From contig NC_009659.1 of NCBI RefSeq assembly GCF_000013625.1, positions 3,100,001 through 3,164,000 on the forward strand: DNA of 64,000 nt. The letters are read 5' to 3'. This document shows, one piece after another, positions 42,381-51,960 of this stretch. Under the pieces are notes generated by a model. It made no database searches. It was not told the DNA's origin and was given only the letters and a program-made list of their open reading frames with translations. Position 1 is the stretch's first letter; each line of letters opens with the position of its first letter. Source of the stretch: Janthinobacterium sp. Marseille. Lineage in GTDB: Bacteria; Pseudomonadota; Gammaproteobacteria; Burkholderiales; Burkholderiaceae_D. A program made the position numbers and the translations under genes.

Positions 42381-43584
42381 TTTCTGGCTATGGGTCGGCC
42401 TGCTGTTGCTGGTTGCCCTCAGTTTCGTGCTAATCCCTGTGTTGTTTGTACGTCGTGCCCAAAGCGAAGAAGATCGCACCGCTTTTTACGTGGCGCTGTA
42501 TCAGGAACGCCTGGCGGAGCTACAGCTTCAGCAAGGGGACGGAGTGATGTCTCCTGCGCAAAAAAACAGTGCCCGCTCTGAGGCGGACCGCGAATTGCTG
42601 GCGGACACCGAAGGAGCTGGCCTCGAACGTTTTTCGACTACAGGCAAGCCGCTACCAGTATTCGTGGCTTTCTTGATACCGGCGCTGGGGCTCGCGCTGT
42701 ACCTGCATTTTGGCGCCAGCGACAAAGTCGAGCTGGTTCGTGAGTTCGCCCAGCCTCCCGGTTCACTCGCGCAAATGAACGACCGTCTGGAACGCGCGGT
42801 TAACGCCCAACCGGAGTCAGCTGAGAACGCTTATAACCTGGCCCAAAACTACATGGCTCAAGGGAGGCCCGACGATGCCGCTAGAATGTTCGAACGAACG
42901 GTGTCACTGGCCGGTCGCCGACCGGAGTTATTAGGCGAGTGGGCTAAAGCATTGTATTTCTCTAACAACAAAATGTGGTCTCCGCCAATCAAGGCGCTGA
43001 CAGATGAAGCTTTAAATGGAAATCCGGGTGAGCTCCAGAGCTTGAGTCTCATAGGTCTGGCTGCGTTTGAAGAGCATCGTTACCAAGATGCTTTAAAATA
43101 TTGGCATCACGCATTAGCAGAGATGGGTTCCGACCATCCGTCACACGCTGCTTTAGTACAGGCCATTGGAAAGGCAAGAAACGGTCTTTCAGCGGATGAA
43201 AAAAACAACAATTTGACGATTAACCATGTTGCTGGCTTGCCACCAACACCGCTCAAGGTACGGGTGGACATTTCCCCGGAAATTTTCGAAAAGGTCGCTT
43301 TGGATGACAGTGTGTTCGTTTTCGTACAGACGCTATCGGGCTCCAAGGTACCTCTCGCTACCATACGACTTAAGGTCTCAAGTCTGCCGGCCGAGGTGGA
43401 GTTTTCAGGCGCTGATGCAATAGTTACCAGCAACACCTTATCGCAGACAGCCGCGATTCAAGTGACTGCTAGGGTCTCTAGGGGAGGGAAGAGTAGGTCG
43501 GGGGAATGGTTGGGCCGAAGCTCGACGACATTAAATTCGAAGAGCGCTAGGCTGAAGCTTACGATCAACCTTCCGGATATCTGA
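42373..43584 (+). CDS. ccmI: Cytochrome c biogenesis protein CcmI (TPR domain)
   Basis: A 403-residue protein starting at ATG 42373. Two N-terminal membrane segments around a short loop (about residues 3-25 and 95-112), then TPR repeats ([23 protein letters not shown]) and a C-terminal domain ([24 protein letters not shown]) that binds apocytochrome c. It is complete. Followed by a terminator at 43660-43679. Confidence 0.9.
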   Translation: MIDFWLWVGLLLLVALSFVLIPVLFVRRAQSEEDRTAFYVALYQERLAELQLQQGDGVMSPAQKNSARSEADRELLADTEGAGLERFSTTGKPLPVFVAFLIPALGLALYLHFGASDKVELVREFAQPPGSLAQMNDRLERAVNAQPESAENAYNLAQNYMAQGRPDDAARMFERTVSLAGRRPELLGEWAKALYFSNNKMWSPPIKALTDEALNGNPGELQSLSLIGLAAFEEHRYQDALKYWHHALAEMGSDHPSHAALVQAIGKARNGLSADEKNNNLTINHVAGLPPTPLKVRVDISPEIFEKVALDDSVFVFVQTLSGSKVPLATIRLKVSSLPAEVEFSGADAIVTSNTLSQTAAIQVTARVSRGGKSRSGEWLGRSSTTLNSKSARLKLTINLPDI

Positions 43585-43659
43585 TCGACTGCACCGCAAA
43601 GTGCTGTTGCCAGGTACTGTAAAATAGAAGAGTGAGCACTTGATTTGCTGGTGCTTTCA

Positions 43660-43679
43660 AACAACGGTGTTGTTTTTTT
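43660..43679 (+). terminator. Intrinsic terminator after ccmI
   Basis: AACAAC (43660-43665) and GTTGTT (43669-43674) form a hairpin followed by a T-run to 43679. It ends the ccm operon. Confidence 0.75.
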
Positions 43680-43822
43680 AACAGCCGAACTGGAAAGGGA
43701 GGCTGAGCTGCTCAGTGATCACTTTATCCGTTGGCTGATTTACGCCGGCATGTTCGCTACAGGCACTGAACGACAACGCAGATGGTATGATCTGTGCGTT
43801 CTGACTCGTCAAGGATCGGCCA

Positions 43823-44668
43823 ATGGATCGTTTGTCTAATTTGCTCTCGCGGTTCGGCGTGCGGGCCAATCTGTTCTATGACGGCGACCTATGCGGCTCT
43901 GCATCTTACGATGGCGCCGAGCGGCGAGGTTATATCCATCTGCTTCAGGCCGGCAGCGTGACGTTGCTTGGTCCCGATCGCAAGGATTTGCAGCTCACTC
44001 GCCCTAGCTTGATTTTTATGCCACGCCCCGCCAAGCATCAATTGTTTGCGGGTGAGTCCGATGGCGCAAAGTTGTTGTGTGCTTCCATGGAGTTTGAGGG
44101 CGGAATTGATAATCCTTTGTCGGCTTCATTACCGGACTGTTTGGTGCTCGCACTCGATGATCTGCCCATGCTGGCAGACACGTTGGAGTGGATGTTTGCC
44201 GAGGCGGCAAATGTGCATTGTGGAAGGGAAGCCGCGCTTGAGCGCTTATTTGAGCTCCTAATCATTCTGTTGCTCCGTTACCTGCTCGATCATCACCAGT
44301 TGCGCACCGGAATGATGGCTGGACTGGCCGACATGCGGCTTGCCCGATCGCTTTTACAGATGCACAACTCCCCGGAACATGCCTGGTCAATAGCAGAGCT
44401 GGCCAGTGAGTCAAATATGTCACGCGCTGCGTATGCCGTGCATTTCAAGAGAGTCATCGGACAGACGCCTGCTGATTATTTGTTGAGTTGGCGAGTTAGC
44501 CTGGCTCAGAAGCTGATGCGAGAAGGGCGCTCGATTACGCTGATTGCAGCTCAAGTCGGCTACGAAAGTCCTTCGGCGCTGTCTCGCGCATTTAGACGCA
44601 AGACGGGGTTGAGCCCTCGTGACTGGTTGAAAGATCTGGCGGGGGAAAATGATGGCAAAAAGGCCTAA
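43823..44668 (+). CDS. AraC-family regulator, RclR-like
   Basis: A 281-residue protein. N-terminal cupin-like sensor domain (residues about 20-130), C-terminal two-HTH AraC/XylS module (AELASESNMSRAAYAVHFKR and ITLIAAQVGYESPSALSRAF with GLSPRDWL). Adjacent to a YkgB/RclC-like membrane protein, as in rclR-rclABC, the hypochlorous-acid response. It would sense oxidant and activate the convergent neighbour. A possible -10 TATGAT at 43787 precedes it; start ATG 43823. Confidence 0.78.
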   Translation: MDRLSNLLSRFGVRANLFYDGDLCGSASYDGAERRGYIHLLQAGSVTLLGPDRKDLQLTRPSLIFMPRPAKHQLFAGESDGAKLLCASMEFEGGIDNPLSASLPDCLVLALDDLPMLADTLEWMFAEAANVHCGREAALERLFELLIILLLRYLLDHHQLRTGMMAGLADMRLARSLLQMHNSPEHAWSIAELASESNMSRAAYAVHFKRVIGQTPADYLLSWRVSLAQKLMREGRSITLIAAQVGYESPSALSRAFRRKTGLSPRDWLKDLAGENDGKKA

Positions 44669-44697
44669 GGCATTACTGCCTTAAGCCATTGAAAAAA

Positions 44698-45216
44698 TTA
44701 TGCATTAATTTTACGTTTTTCCAGTTCAACCAGCGAATGGCCTGCCACAAATATCGAAACAGCAAGCAACCCTAAGTCTTTAAGCAGAAACTGACCTGGC
44801 GCAACGGAAATCGCCGGAAACCCTAAACTAGGCTCAATGACGCCCGGAGTGGAAAACATAAAGCTAAGGGTTGTGAAGAACAGGCCTGCAGACAGAGCGC
44901 CTCCTACCACGGATAGTTTGGGCGACAGCATGCGGCCTGCGATCAGAGTGCCGATCGAAATCTCTAGTATGCCGAGCAGGCTGGAGAACATGTCGACCGA
45001 AAAAATGCTATACACCCATCCCAAAAGCGGGCTGTTGCTCACCAGTGGAACCAGGCCCTCGGCCTCGTAGTGGGTAAATTTCATGCCGCCGAACCAGAAG
45101 TAAATAATAGCGAGAGCCAAGTACGCGCCATAGATACCTAGCCCCATAGTTTTGGTTCCAAGCGTTAAGTGGGCCTGTACGCTGGACTTCGAGTTTTCAA
45201 TGCCTATGGTTTTCAT
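44698..45216 (-). CDS. RclC/YkgB-family membrane protein (DUF417)
   Basis: A 172-residue protein with four membrane segments (GLGIYGAYLALAIIYFWFGG, LGWVYSIFSVDMFSSLLGI, VVGGALSAGLFFTTLSFMF, LLKDLGLLAVSIFVAGHSLV). Matches the DUF417/YkgB family, including E. coli RclC of the reactive-chlorine response. Function of the protein itself is unknown. It converges on the RclR-like gene. Element IS21 #3 begins about 140 bases upstream of its start. Confidence 0.82.
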   Translation of the reverse strand: MKTIGIENSKSSVQAHLTLGTKTMGLGIYGAYLALAIIYFWFGGMKFTHYEAEGLVPLVSNSPLLGWVYSIFSVDMFSSLLGILEISIGTLIAGRMLSPKLSVVGGALSAGLFFTTLSFMFSTPGVIEPSLGFPAISVAPGQFLLKDLGLLAVSIFVAGHSLVELEKRKINA

Positions 45217-45547
45217 GTCTGAGCTTCCAGTAGTGAGTGAGAGTGTGTTGGCTGCCGAACGCCGTATGCGTTGGCGATGAGATGATTATGGCTGGCATCT
45301 CTAATCAAGAGGCATCAGAAAGTATTGATTTCAGTGCAGATCGTCTTGGGCGGTGTTGGCGCTGATGGAAAATTGACCCACCCTGCCGATTGAAATTTGA
45401 CCCAGGGCGGATTGCTGATTTTGTTACCAGCAACTGTGGATAAGTCTACCAGCGCAGCTGCTGTTGCCCCCACTCCTTCGCTAGCCCAGTTCAGTTGTTT
45501 AAGACCTGCCACACGCAGCCATGTAGCAGGCCGTCGTCGCCATGAAA

Positions 45548-46351
45548 TCAGAACGGCTCATCGTCCTCCGGTTCCTGGCCGCCCTTACGCTTTCGCTCCC
45601 GTGATTTGATCTTGGCCTGGGCCGCCAAGCTACTGTGTTGCAGGCGATAGGACTCGTTACCGGTTTCGACGATGTGGCAGTGGTGGGTCAGCCGATCCAG
45701 CAGGGCGGTGGTCATCTTGGCGTCGCCGAACACGCTCGACCATTCGGCGAAGCTCAGGTTGGTGGTGATCACCACGCTGGTGTGTTCGTACAGCTTGGAT
45801 AGCAGGTGAAACAGCAACGCACCGCCGGCCTGGCTGAAGGGCAGATAACCCAGTTCGTCGAGGATGACCAGATCCATGCGCAGCAGAGCTTGGGCGATCC
45901 GCCCGGCTTTGCCGTCGTGCTTTTCGCGCTCCAGCAGATTGACCAGATCGACCGTGGAGTAGAAGCGCACGCGCTTGCCGTGCCGGGTGATGCCGGACAC
46001 GGCCAGCGCAGTGGCCAGGTGGGTTTTACCGGTGCCAGGCCCACCGATCAGCACCACGTTCTGCGCGGTGTCGGTAAAGGCCAGACTGGCCAGTTCGCTG
46101 ATCAAACGAGCGTCTGCGCTGGAGGCGCTGAAGTCGAAGCCGGCCAGGTCGCGGTGCATCGGCAGCTTGGCCATGTTCATCTGGTGGCTCACCGAGCGCA
46201 TGGCGCGATCTGTGTGCTCTTGTTCCAGCAGGTGTTCGAGCAGCCACTTGGACGAGGCTGTGTTCGACTCACCCTGCGCAGTCAACTCCGCCCAGGCCGT
46301 GGCCATGCCGTGCAGGCGCAGCTCCTTGAGTTCCGCCATCAAATCACGCAT
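45548..46351 (-). CDS. istB: IS21 helper ATPase IstB (element #3)
   Basis: A 267-residue AAA+ protein starting at ATG 46351 (overlapping the istA stop). Walker [10 protein letters not shown] and Walker [14 protein letters not shown] as in element #1, with which it shares most visible motifs. C-terminal basic/acidic tail ([14 protein letters not shown]). Confidence 0.92.
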   Translation of the reverse strand: MRDLMAELKELRLHGMATAWAELTAQGESNTASSKWLLEHLLEQEHTDRAMRSVSHQMNMAKLPMHRDLAGFDFSASSADARLISELASLAFTDTAQNVVLIGGPGTGKTHLATALAVSGITRHGKRVRFYSTVDLVNLLEREKHDGKAGRIAQALLRMDLVILDELGYLPFSQAGGALLFHLLSKLYEHTSVVITTNLSFAEWSSVFGDAKMTTALLDRLTHHCHIVETGNESYRLQHSSLAAQAKIKSRERKRKGGQEPEDDEPF

Positions 46352-47852
46352 GACCGATCTCCTCGGTCTGGCCACGCAGGCGGTCGTAGCGCGCCGTGTT
46401 AGCGACGGGGGCTTCCTTGAGCGACAAGTGGGTTTCGACGCTGGGTGGTGGTTCGGTCGCGGCCAGGCGCGCCACGACATTGAGGATGTGTTCGGCGCTC
46501 AGGCTGCCGCTTTCCAGTACCAGCTCAACAGCCACCAGCACCGCATCGAGCCCGGCGACCGGTACGGCAGCCAGAACTTGCGCCATGATCCGGTCACCGC
46601 CGGCATGACGCCCCAGACCGTGCTTAAGCTGACGCAGCGGCGCCGGCAGATCAGCAAAGGGCGCGCCGTTGCGCAGCGCACCGGGCTTGCGTTCGATCAG
46701 CGGGAGGTAGTGCTGCCAGTCATAGCTGACCTGGTCGCGATCCAGCAAGCGGACATGGCTGGCGATCAGCGCGTCGTCAGCCACCACCTCGATTCGCGTC
46801 GGATACAAACGGCTGCTGACCCACTTACCCGCATACTCACACGGCACCGAGTAGCGGTTGCGCCCGACGCTGACCAGGCAGGTGCTGGAGACCCGCGCAG
46901 GCCGCTCGACGTAACCGTCGAATGGCGCTGGCACAGGCATCAGTTCAGCGCGCTCCAACTCCAGCACTTCGGCCACACTCAGCCCGCTGTATTGAGGGTG
47001 CGTCAGCTCGTTCCAAAGCGCGCGGCAGCGCTGGCCCAGCCAGGCATTGAGTTCCTCGAAGGAGTGAAACTGGCAGTCCTGGGCGTCTAGCCAGATACGC
47101 CTGCGGCTGTCTTGCACGTTCTTTTCAACGATGCCCTTTTCCCAACCAGCGGCGACGTTGCAGAAGTCCGGATCGAACAGGTAATGCGCGCACATCACCG
47201 CAAAGCGCGCATTCACCGCCCGGCCTTTGCCCTTATTGACCTTGTCGACGGCGGTCTTCATGTTGTCGTAGATGCCCCGGCGCGGCACGCCGCCCAAGGA
47301 GCCGAACGAGCGTGTATGGGCGTCAAATAACATCTCATGGCCCTGGCTCGGATACGCCACAAGCCAGAACGCACGGCTGGCACACAGCTTCAGATGTGCC
47401 ACCTGCATACGCCGGTAAATGCCGCCGACCAGCAAGCCTTCCTCGCTCCAGTCAAACTGAAACGCCTCGCCAAGAGCAAAGGTCAGCGGCACAAAGGCCT
47501 GCGACGCCTTGCCCTGTCCCCCTCGCCAGGCACGGATAAACGCGGTGAGCTGGCTGTAGCCACCGTCATAACCATCGGCTTTGATTTGCGCCAACAGCGC
47601 CTTGGCACTGCGCCGCTGTTGCTTGGGGCGCAGAGAATCGGCTTTTAGCGCCTGCTCTAGCGTGGCGTGAAAAGGGCTGAGTTTGTTAAAGATCGCGCGG
47701 CGTTGGTAGACCGGCGGCTTGGCCTCAGGTGCTCTGACCCACTTGCGAATCGTGTTGCGCGCCAACCCGGTGCGCTTGGCTATCTCATGCAGCGACAGCT
47801 TGTCGCGGAAATACATCCGGTGGATTTTGCCCATCATTTCCATACTGATCAC
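46344..47852 (-). CDS. istA: IS21 transposase IstA (element #3)
   Basis: A 502-residue transposase. GTG start at 47852 with AGGAG at good spacing. HTH at [23 protein letters not shown] core [24 protein letters not shown]. Clearly the same subgroup as the istA of element #1. Confidence 0.92.
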   Translation of the reverse strand: MISMEMMGKIHRMYFRDKLSLHEIAKRTGLARNTIRKWVRAPEAKPPVYQRRAIFNKLSPFHATLEQALKADSLRPKQQRRSAKALLAQIKADGYDGGYSQLTAFIRAWRGGQGKASQAFVPLTFALGEAFQFDWSEEGLLVGGIYRRMQVAHLKLCASRAFWLVAYPSQGHEMLFDAHTRSFGSLGGVPRRGIYDNMKTAVDKVNKGKGRAVNARFAVMCAHYLFDPDFCNVAAGWEKGIVEKNVQDSRRRIWLDAQDCQFHSFEELNAWLGQRCRALWNELTHPQYSGLSVAEVLELERAELMPVPAPFDGYVERPARVSSTCLVSVGRNRYSVPCEYAGKWVSSRLYPTRIEVVADDALIASHVRLLDRDQVSYDWQHYLPLIERKPGALRNGAPFADLPAPLRQLKHGLGRHAGGDRIMAQVLAAVPVAGLDAVLVAVELVLESGSLSAEHILNVVARLAATEPPPSVETHLSLKEAPVANTARYDRLRGQTEEIGHA

Positions 47853-47958
47853 CCTGTGTTCTCCTGCTCAAAAATTGAGCAGAAGCAGTTGAACACCTGG
47901 GTCAGTTTTCAGTCGGCAGAACAGCCTCTACTGGGTCAGTTTTCGGTCAGCGGCAACA

Positions 47959-48765
47959 CGAAGAGGAAAGGAGCAGACGCAGCTCGTTGAGACACTGAAT
48001 GCTCCCCTCAAGGCGGACGGCTTCCAACTAAGGCCATCGGGGAGCATCTCAGGATATTCGGCGTTCGCGGTGTGTCGAATCAGTGGTGGCGTATCTGGCG
48101 CGCCCAAGAATTTGATCTTCGCGTCAACGGGGCCGAAGCCCGAGATCGTCATCCAGGATGCCATCAACAACGACATCCGAATCGTTAGGAATGAAGAGCA
48201 TTGCCTCGTGTACGACCGCCCGATGCAAGCCAGCGGGCTTACCAAGGAGGAGATGCTCTCTTGGTGGAAGGAACGGCAAGGCACCGAGGACGAATCAGAT
48301 GCACGGCGATCGCTTTCTCAACGTCTGATGGCATCCCTGGCATCGGACGGCGAGCGAAACGTATTCAGCGTCTACTACCGGGCATTCAAGGATCTCGGTG
48401 ACAAGCTGCCAGCCCTCATTCCGCAGGTCTATCTGCATTACGACCCATACACGCTGGCACAGCTCGGCGGGGTTGGGCGTTTGTCTCGGCAACGCATGGA
48501 CTTCCTGCTCCTGTTCAGTGACGCAGGCCGTGTGGTCGTCGAGGTTGACGGATCACAGCACTTCGCCGAAGACGGGAAGCCATCCCTCGCCAGGTACGCG
48601 GACATGGTGGCGGCCGATCGTGACCTACGGCTCGCCGGGTACGAGGTCTATCGTTTTGGGGCCAACGAGCTCACCGGCCACGGGTCGGCTGAACGGATCG
48701 AAGCATTCTTCCGGCGCTTACTTCGGAAGCACGCGGTCCTTCCCGGAGCCGGTTCGGCTGAGTGA
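47959..48765 (+). pseudogene. 5'-truncated AbiJ-like nuclease gene
   Basis: The frame is open from the IS edge (RRGKEQTQLVETLNAPLKAD...) to a stop at 48765. About 265 codons. The left end resembles the N-terminal domain of AbiJ-type abortive-infection proteins; the C-terminal about 90 residues have a restriction-endonuclease-like core, RQRMDFLLLF then VVVEVDGSQHF, a D...E-x-D pattern of the DUF559/VSR type. The original start is lost, so its N-terminal domain is cut. GTG 48070 could restart translation of a shorter protein. Family naming is from memory. Confidence 0.6.
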
Positions 48766-48789
48766 AACCGTACCAACTGATCCGGATTT

Positions 48790-48809
48790 GCGGACGCGGG
48801 TTCAATTCC
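48790..48809 (+). repeat. tmRNA 3'-arm-like sequence, candidate attachment remnant
   Basis: A 20-nt match to the T-arm region of ssrA (tmRNA). Islands and prophages often integrate at the 3' end of ssrA and carry part of it. Only this part is seen; the acceptor stem (CGCC...CCACCA) is missing. The match is from memory and should be treated as a lead. Confidence 0.45.
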
Positions 48810-48995
48810 GTGAATGGGAATCGAACTGGCGGCCGGTTACCTGCACACGGTTGATGCCAACGGGCAGTCGGAACTGGTAGGATGGCGGGCATCAAGGGCT
48901 GGATTCCGCACCTTTCCGCACGAGTTAGAAGCGGTTGTAAGGCGCTGAGTTACTGAGGTTTGGTGCGGGGTTCCACCCCACCACCACAAATACAA

Positions 48996-49023
48996 AAGGT
49001 CATCCGTCAGGATGGCCTTTTTT
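48996..49023 (+). terminator. Intrinsic terminator with no visible gene upstream
   Basis: AAGGTCATCC (48996-49005) pairs with GGATGGCCTT (49010-49019) with one G-U, followed by T-rich bases. It points rightward, yet no intact rightward gene precedes it, so it may be the end of a lost RNA or gene. Confidence 0.7.
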
Positions 49024-49285
49024 ATTTGTATTGATGCTGTGAAAATCGAACTACAAGGGTGCTATCCGCCCATGTCAAAAGCGATGCCGGCGCCATGAGC
49101 CTGATCACTTGGGAAGCGATAACAACGAACATGTTCTGCCGCTGCAAGCCGTCGTCGTATGGCTGAATTCGAGAATCTTTGAGATTGCAGGTTCAGAGTC
49201 ATGCCCTCTTTTTTAGCACGCCCCGGCAAAGGGTTCTGTATTCCTGTAACGCTCTAGGCTGTAAATAGCACATGACGGTGAGGAA

Positions 49286-49312
49286 GGTGCCCGCCTTTTA
49301 CATGCGGGCACC
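49286..49312 (-). terminator. Terminator of the GMC operon
   Basis: GGTGCCCGC (49286-49294) pairs with GCGGGCACC (49304-49312). It lies just after the stop of the leftward GMC oxidoreductase gene. The following bases are only modestly T-rich. Confidence 0.65.
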
Positions 49313-49317
49313 ATCAT

Positions 49318-50838
49318 TTAAAATCGCCGACTAATAGCCTCAGCCAGCATGATTGTTGTCAGGTTCGTCGCCACGGAGGGAATATCCGGCATTATCGACG
49401 CGTCAACAACATGCAGGCAGCTCACGCCACGCACTTTCCCGTTTTTATCGACGACTGCCGTTTCATCACTATCATTTCCCATCGGTACAGTTGAAGTCGG
49501 ATGCGCATATCCATCGACGCCAGCAATCACGGCATTCTGAAGTGCGATATCGTCTTCTATCTCGTTTCCCGGCGTCATCTCAAGTTCAATCAAATCGGAA
49601 AATGGTGACGTCTTTCCTATGCGCCGTGACAGACGTACTGCTTCCATCATTCGTCGCAGATCGCTCGCATCCTGAAAGAAGTTATAGCGGATGACTGGCA
49701 TCGCACGCGGATCTCGGCTGGCGAGACGTACCGAGCCGACGGAGTTGGGCAACGTCACTGCGCACGCAAGCACGATGGCGCCTCCGGTAGGACTTTGCGC
49801 CGCATCAAAAATATGCGTCCCTGAAATGTGCAGATCAAGCTCGCCTGCATTCGCCTCACTGGAATGAGTCCAGATGATTGCTCCCGCGACTGGCGCCATG
49901 GCTATGGCTTCCGGCTTTAGCGCATAGACGTTGTAATAAAAGGGATGCTCTTTGAGACGATCGCCAACTGGCGCAGCTTGCAGCACCGGAATGCCGAGTT
50001 CTTCCAGGTGCGTTGCAGGTCCGATACCCGAGCGCATCAGGATTGCAGGACTACCAAATGCTCCGGCTGACAGAATCACCTGGCCAGCCATAAAGCTGTC
50101 ACCATTGATAAGGCGTACACCGGTTGCACGACGACCATCGAACAGAATGACGTCGACCTCCGCTTCTCCCATGATGGTCAAGTTCGGACGACTACGTACC
50201 TCATCTGTCAGATAAGCCATTCCGGTATTGATACGTCGGCCATCGACGACATTCAACGGATAGGGTGATACGCCGTTTTGCTCGGCACCGTTGAAGTCGC
50301 TTATACGCTTCATACCGACAGCTTCCGACGCTCGAACAAATGCTTGCATCGAAGGTGTATTTTCTTCCATCGTCCGTTGACGGACCGGGAATGGTCCTGA
50401 ACGTCCGTGCCAGGCGTCATCACCGGTTGGAGTGTTTTCCAGAGCTTTAAATATCGGCAACACATCCGCAAAGGACCAGCCGTCGATTCCACGCGCTGTC
50501 CAGCGTGCAAAATCCGCTGCCCGGGCCCTCATCGCGACCGCAGCGTTAACGCCAGAGCTGCCGCCAAGAACCTTGCCACGAATTGCATTGACGTCATGAC
50601 CAAGTCCGGTATGGTCTTGCGTGTGATAGCCCCAATCGTGGGCAGGATCACCACCTACACGGTTTGCATTGGCAATCACGTCCGGGTATTGGTTTGGTGC
50701 ATATGATTTCCCGGCTTCCAATAACAAGACGCGTCGATTGCCATCCTCGGACAAACGATTTGCCAGTACCCCGCCGGCGGATCCCCCACCAACGATCAAT
50801 ACGTCAAACGCTCTGGTAGATTTCATTTCAATTGTCAT
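49318..50838 (-). CDS. GMC-family FAD oxidoreductase (choline/alcohol dehydrogenase-like)
   Basis: A 506-residue flavoprotein. FAD-binding DVLIVGGGSAGG at residues 12-23, the LLLEAG motif, GGSSGVN near residue 90, the GAFGSPAILMRSGIGP signature (about residue 260), and the C-terminal YAHPTSTVPMG with H446 and ATNLTTIMLAEA. Oxidises an alcohol to aldehyde or ketone using FAD; the substrate cannot be read from sequence. The start ATG 50838 is set by GGAG. It is the last gene of the operon with esterase and probably pirin. Confidence 0.9.
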   Translation of the reverse strand: MTIEMKSTRAFDVLIVGGGSAGGVLANRLSEDGNRRVLLLEAGKSYAPNQYPDVIANANRVGGDPAHDWGYHTQDHTGLGHDVNAIRGKVLGGSSGVNAAVAMRARAADFARWTARGIDGWSFADVLPIFKALENTPTGDDAWHGRSGPFPVRQRTMEENTPSMQAFVRASEAVGMKRISDFNGAEQNGVSPYPLNVVDGRRINTGMAYLTDEVRSRPNLTIMGEAEVDVILFDGRRATGVRLINGDSFMAGQVILSAGAFGSPAILMRSGIGPATHLEELGIPVLQAAPVGDRLKEHPFYYNVYALKPEAIAMAPVAGAIIWTHSSEANAGELDLHISGTHIFDAAQSPTGGAIVLACAVTLPNSVGSVRLASRDPRAMPVIRYNFFQDASDLRRMMEAVRLSRRIGKTSPFSDLIELEMTPGNEIEDDIALQNAVIAGVDGYAHPTSTVPMGNDSDETAVVDKNGKVRGVSCLHVVDASIMPDIPSVATNLTTIMLAEAISRRF

Positions 50839-50881
50839 GGAAATACTCCTTTTTTGATGGACTGGATTTTTCAGTGCAATT

Positions 50882-51835
50882 TCATTTGTGCCTGAAAGCA
50901 TTCACGAGAAAATCGGCGGCGTGGTCGAGCGCACGCCGACTGCTTTCGAGATGCGCGACATCAAGCTGGAAGACGTGATGCATGCCCTCCCATATTTCGA
51001 GTTGTACGGATACGCCGGCCGTCATTGCACGCTCGGCGTATTGTCGGGAGTCATCGAGTAGACGTTCATCCGTACCTACCTGTATGAGGACAGGTGGCAA
51101 ATTATTCATATGGCCGAATAGAGGTGACGCTAGCGGATTACCGGCGTCAACTGCACCTAGATACTTATGCGCGCAATCTTGTAGGTATTCGTAGCTGATC
51201 AACGGATCCGTTATCGAAGGATCTTTCATCGATGCGCCGGTAAATGTAAGATCGGTCCAAGGCGAAAAAGCAAGGCCGGCAATCGGGGATACATCCCGAC
51301 TTTCCTTGGTCAGTTCCGCAAGGGTGACCAGCGCCAGCCCACCTCCCGCCGAATCTCCAACGATCGCGATCTGTTTGAATCCCTGTGTCACCAACCAGTT
51401 CCAGGCCTCCAGGGCTGCCTCGGGAGCACTCGGCAGTATTGCTTCTGGTGCCAACGGATAATCAATGACAAACGCCGGCACGCCAGTCCTGCCGACCAGC
51501 TGACTGACAAAGCCACGATATGCCGTCGCTGAACCAAGCACGTAGCCGCCGCCGTGGATATAGAGAATCGCTCGTGTATGTGTTTTACCGCTCTGGACCG
51601 GCCGCACCCACCAACCATGAATGCCGCTCTGTTCGACTGCCTCAAATACAACTTCTTCTGCAATGGGGCTAGCAGAAACGAAGGAATCGTAGATTGATCG
51701 AATGTCCCCGGTCGCTGAGCGCCAAAAATCGGCGAATTTTTCGCGCAATGCACTTTCACGCTGACGTTCTTCAACTCCTATCCTGACGATGCTCGTCTTG
51801 CTTTTCCCACTGCTACCGTTTGCTGTATCAAACAT
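50882..51835 (-). CDS. Alpha/beta hydrolase, HSL-type esterase
   Basis: A 317-residue enzyme with the oxyanion motif HGGG at 94-97, nucleophile S162 in GDSAGGG, an acid D in VGTDERLLDD, and H in EGMHHVFQL. This is the hormone-sensitive-lipase family of short-chain ester hydrolases. ATG 51835 has GGAGAG upstream. The gap to GMC is short, so one mRNA is likely. Esterase plus alcohol oxidase suggests stepwise breakdown of an ester substrate; this is inference. Confidence 0.9.
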   Translation of the reverse strand: MFDTANGSSGKSKTSIVRIGVEERQRESALREKFADFWRSATGDIRSIYDSFVSASPIAEEVVFEAVEQSGIHGWWVRPVQSGKTHTRAILYIHGGGYVLGSATAYRGFVSQLVGRTGVPAFVIDYPLAPEAILPSAPEAALEAWNWLVTQGFKQIAIVGDSAGGGLALVTLAELTKESRDVSPIAGLAFSPWTDLTFTGASMKDPSITDPLISYEYLQDCAHKYLGAVDAGNPLASPLFGHMNNLPPVLIQVGTDERLLDDSRQYAERAMTAGVSVQLEIWEGMHHVFQLDVAHLESSRRALDHAADFLVNAFRHK

Positions 51836-51960
51836 GATTACTCTCCGATTTGTTTGTGATCTGCGAAACTTTTTTTGTGCTGTCTTCCAATTGTCTGGAC
51901 AAAGTGATGCCATCTACGCAAGGCTGAGGCGATGCGCAGTGCGAAAAATGGTTTGAATGG

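Larger units (their letters stand above)
45354..47958 (-). mobile_element. IS21-family insertion sequence #3 (inverted relative of #1)
   Basis: The element begins TGTTGGCGCTGATGG at 45354 and ends with ...CAGCGGCAACA at 47958; the two ends match as imperfect inverted repeats of about 29 bp and resemble those of element #1. Genes read leftward, opposite to element #1. No target duplication is obvious (left ..GGCGG, right CGAAG..), and right of it lies a gene with its 5' end missing, so DNA was probably lost here too. Confidence 0.85.
48766..49317. other. Junction region with tmRNA-like fragment and terminator
   Basis: No gene seen. At 48790-48809 the bases GCGGACGCGGGTTCAATTCC match the T-arm of bacterial tmRNA as I remember it, after which the sequence diverges. 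At 48961-48990 there is a GGGGTTCCACCCC hairpin-like stretch, and a terminator at 48996-49023. This looks like the remnant of an integration site between island and chromosome. Two AT-rich stretches follow before the GMC gene's terminator. Confidence 0.5.

Noticed and set aside
43645-43839. A 64-codon frame between ccmI and the AraC-type gene
   Set aside because: It overlaps a clear terminator at its start, lacks a ribosome binding site and has no family features.
48961-48990. Possible tRNA 3' end (GGGGTTCCACCCC...CCACCA)
   Set aside because: The loop is too short for a T-arm and no cloverleaf can be built upstream; may be a coincidental hairpin.
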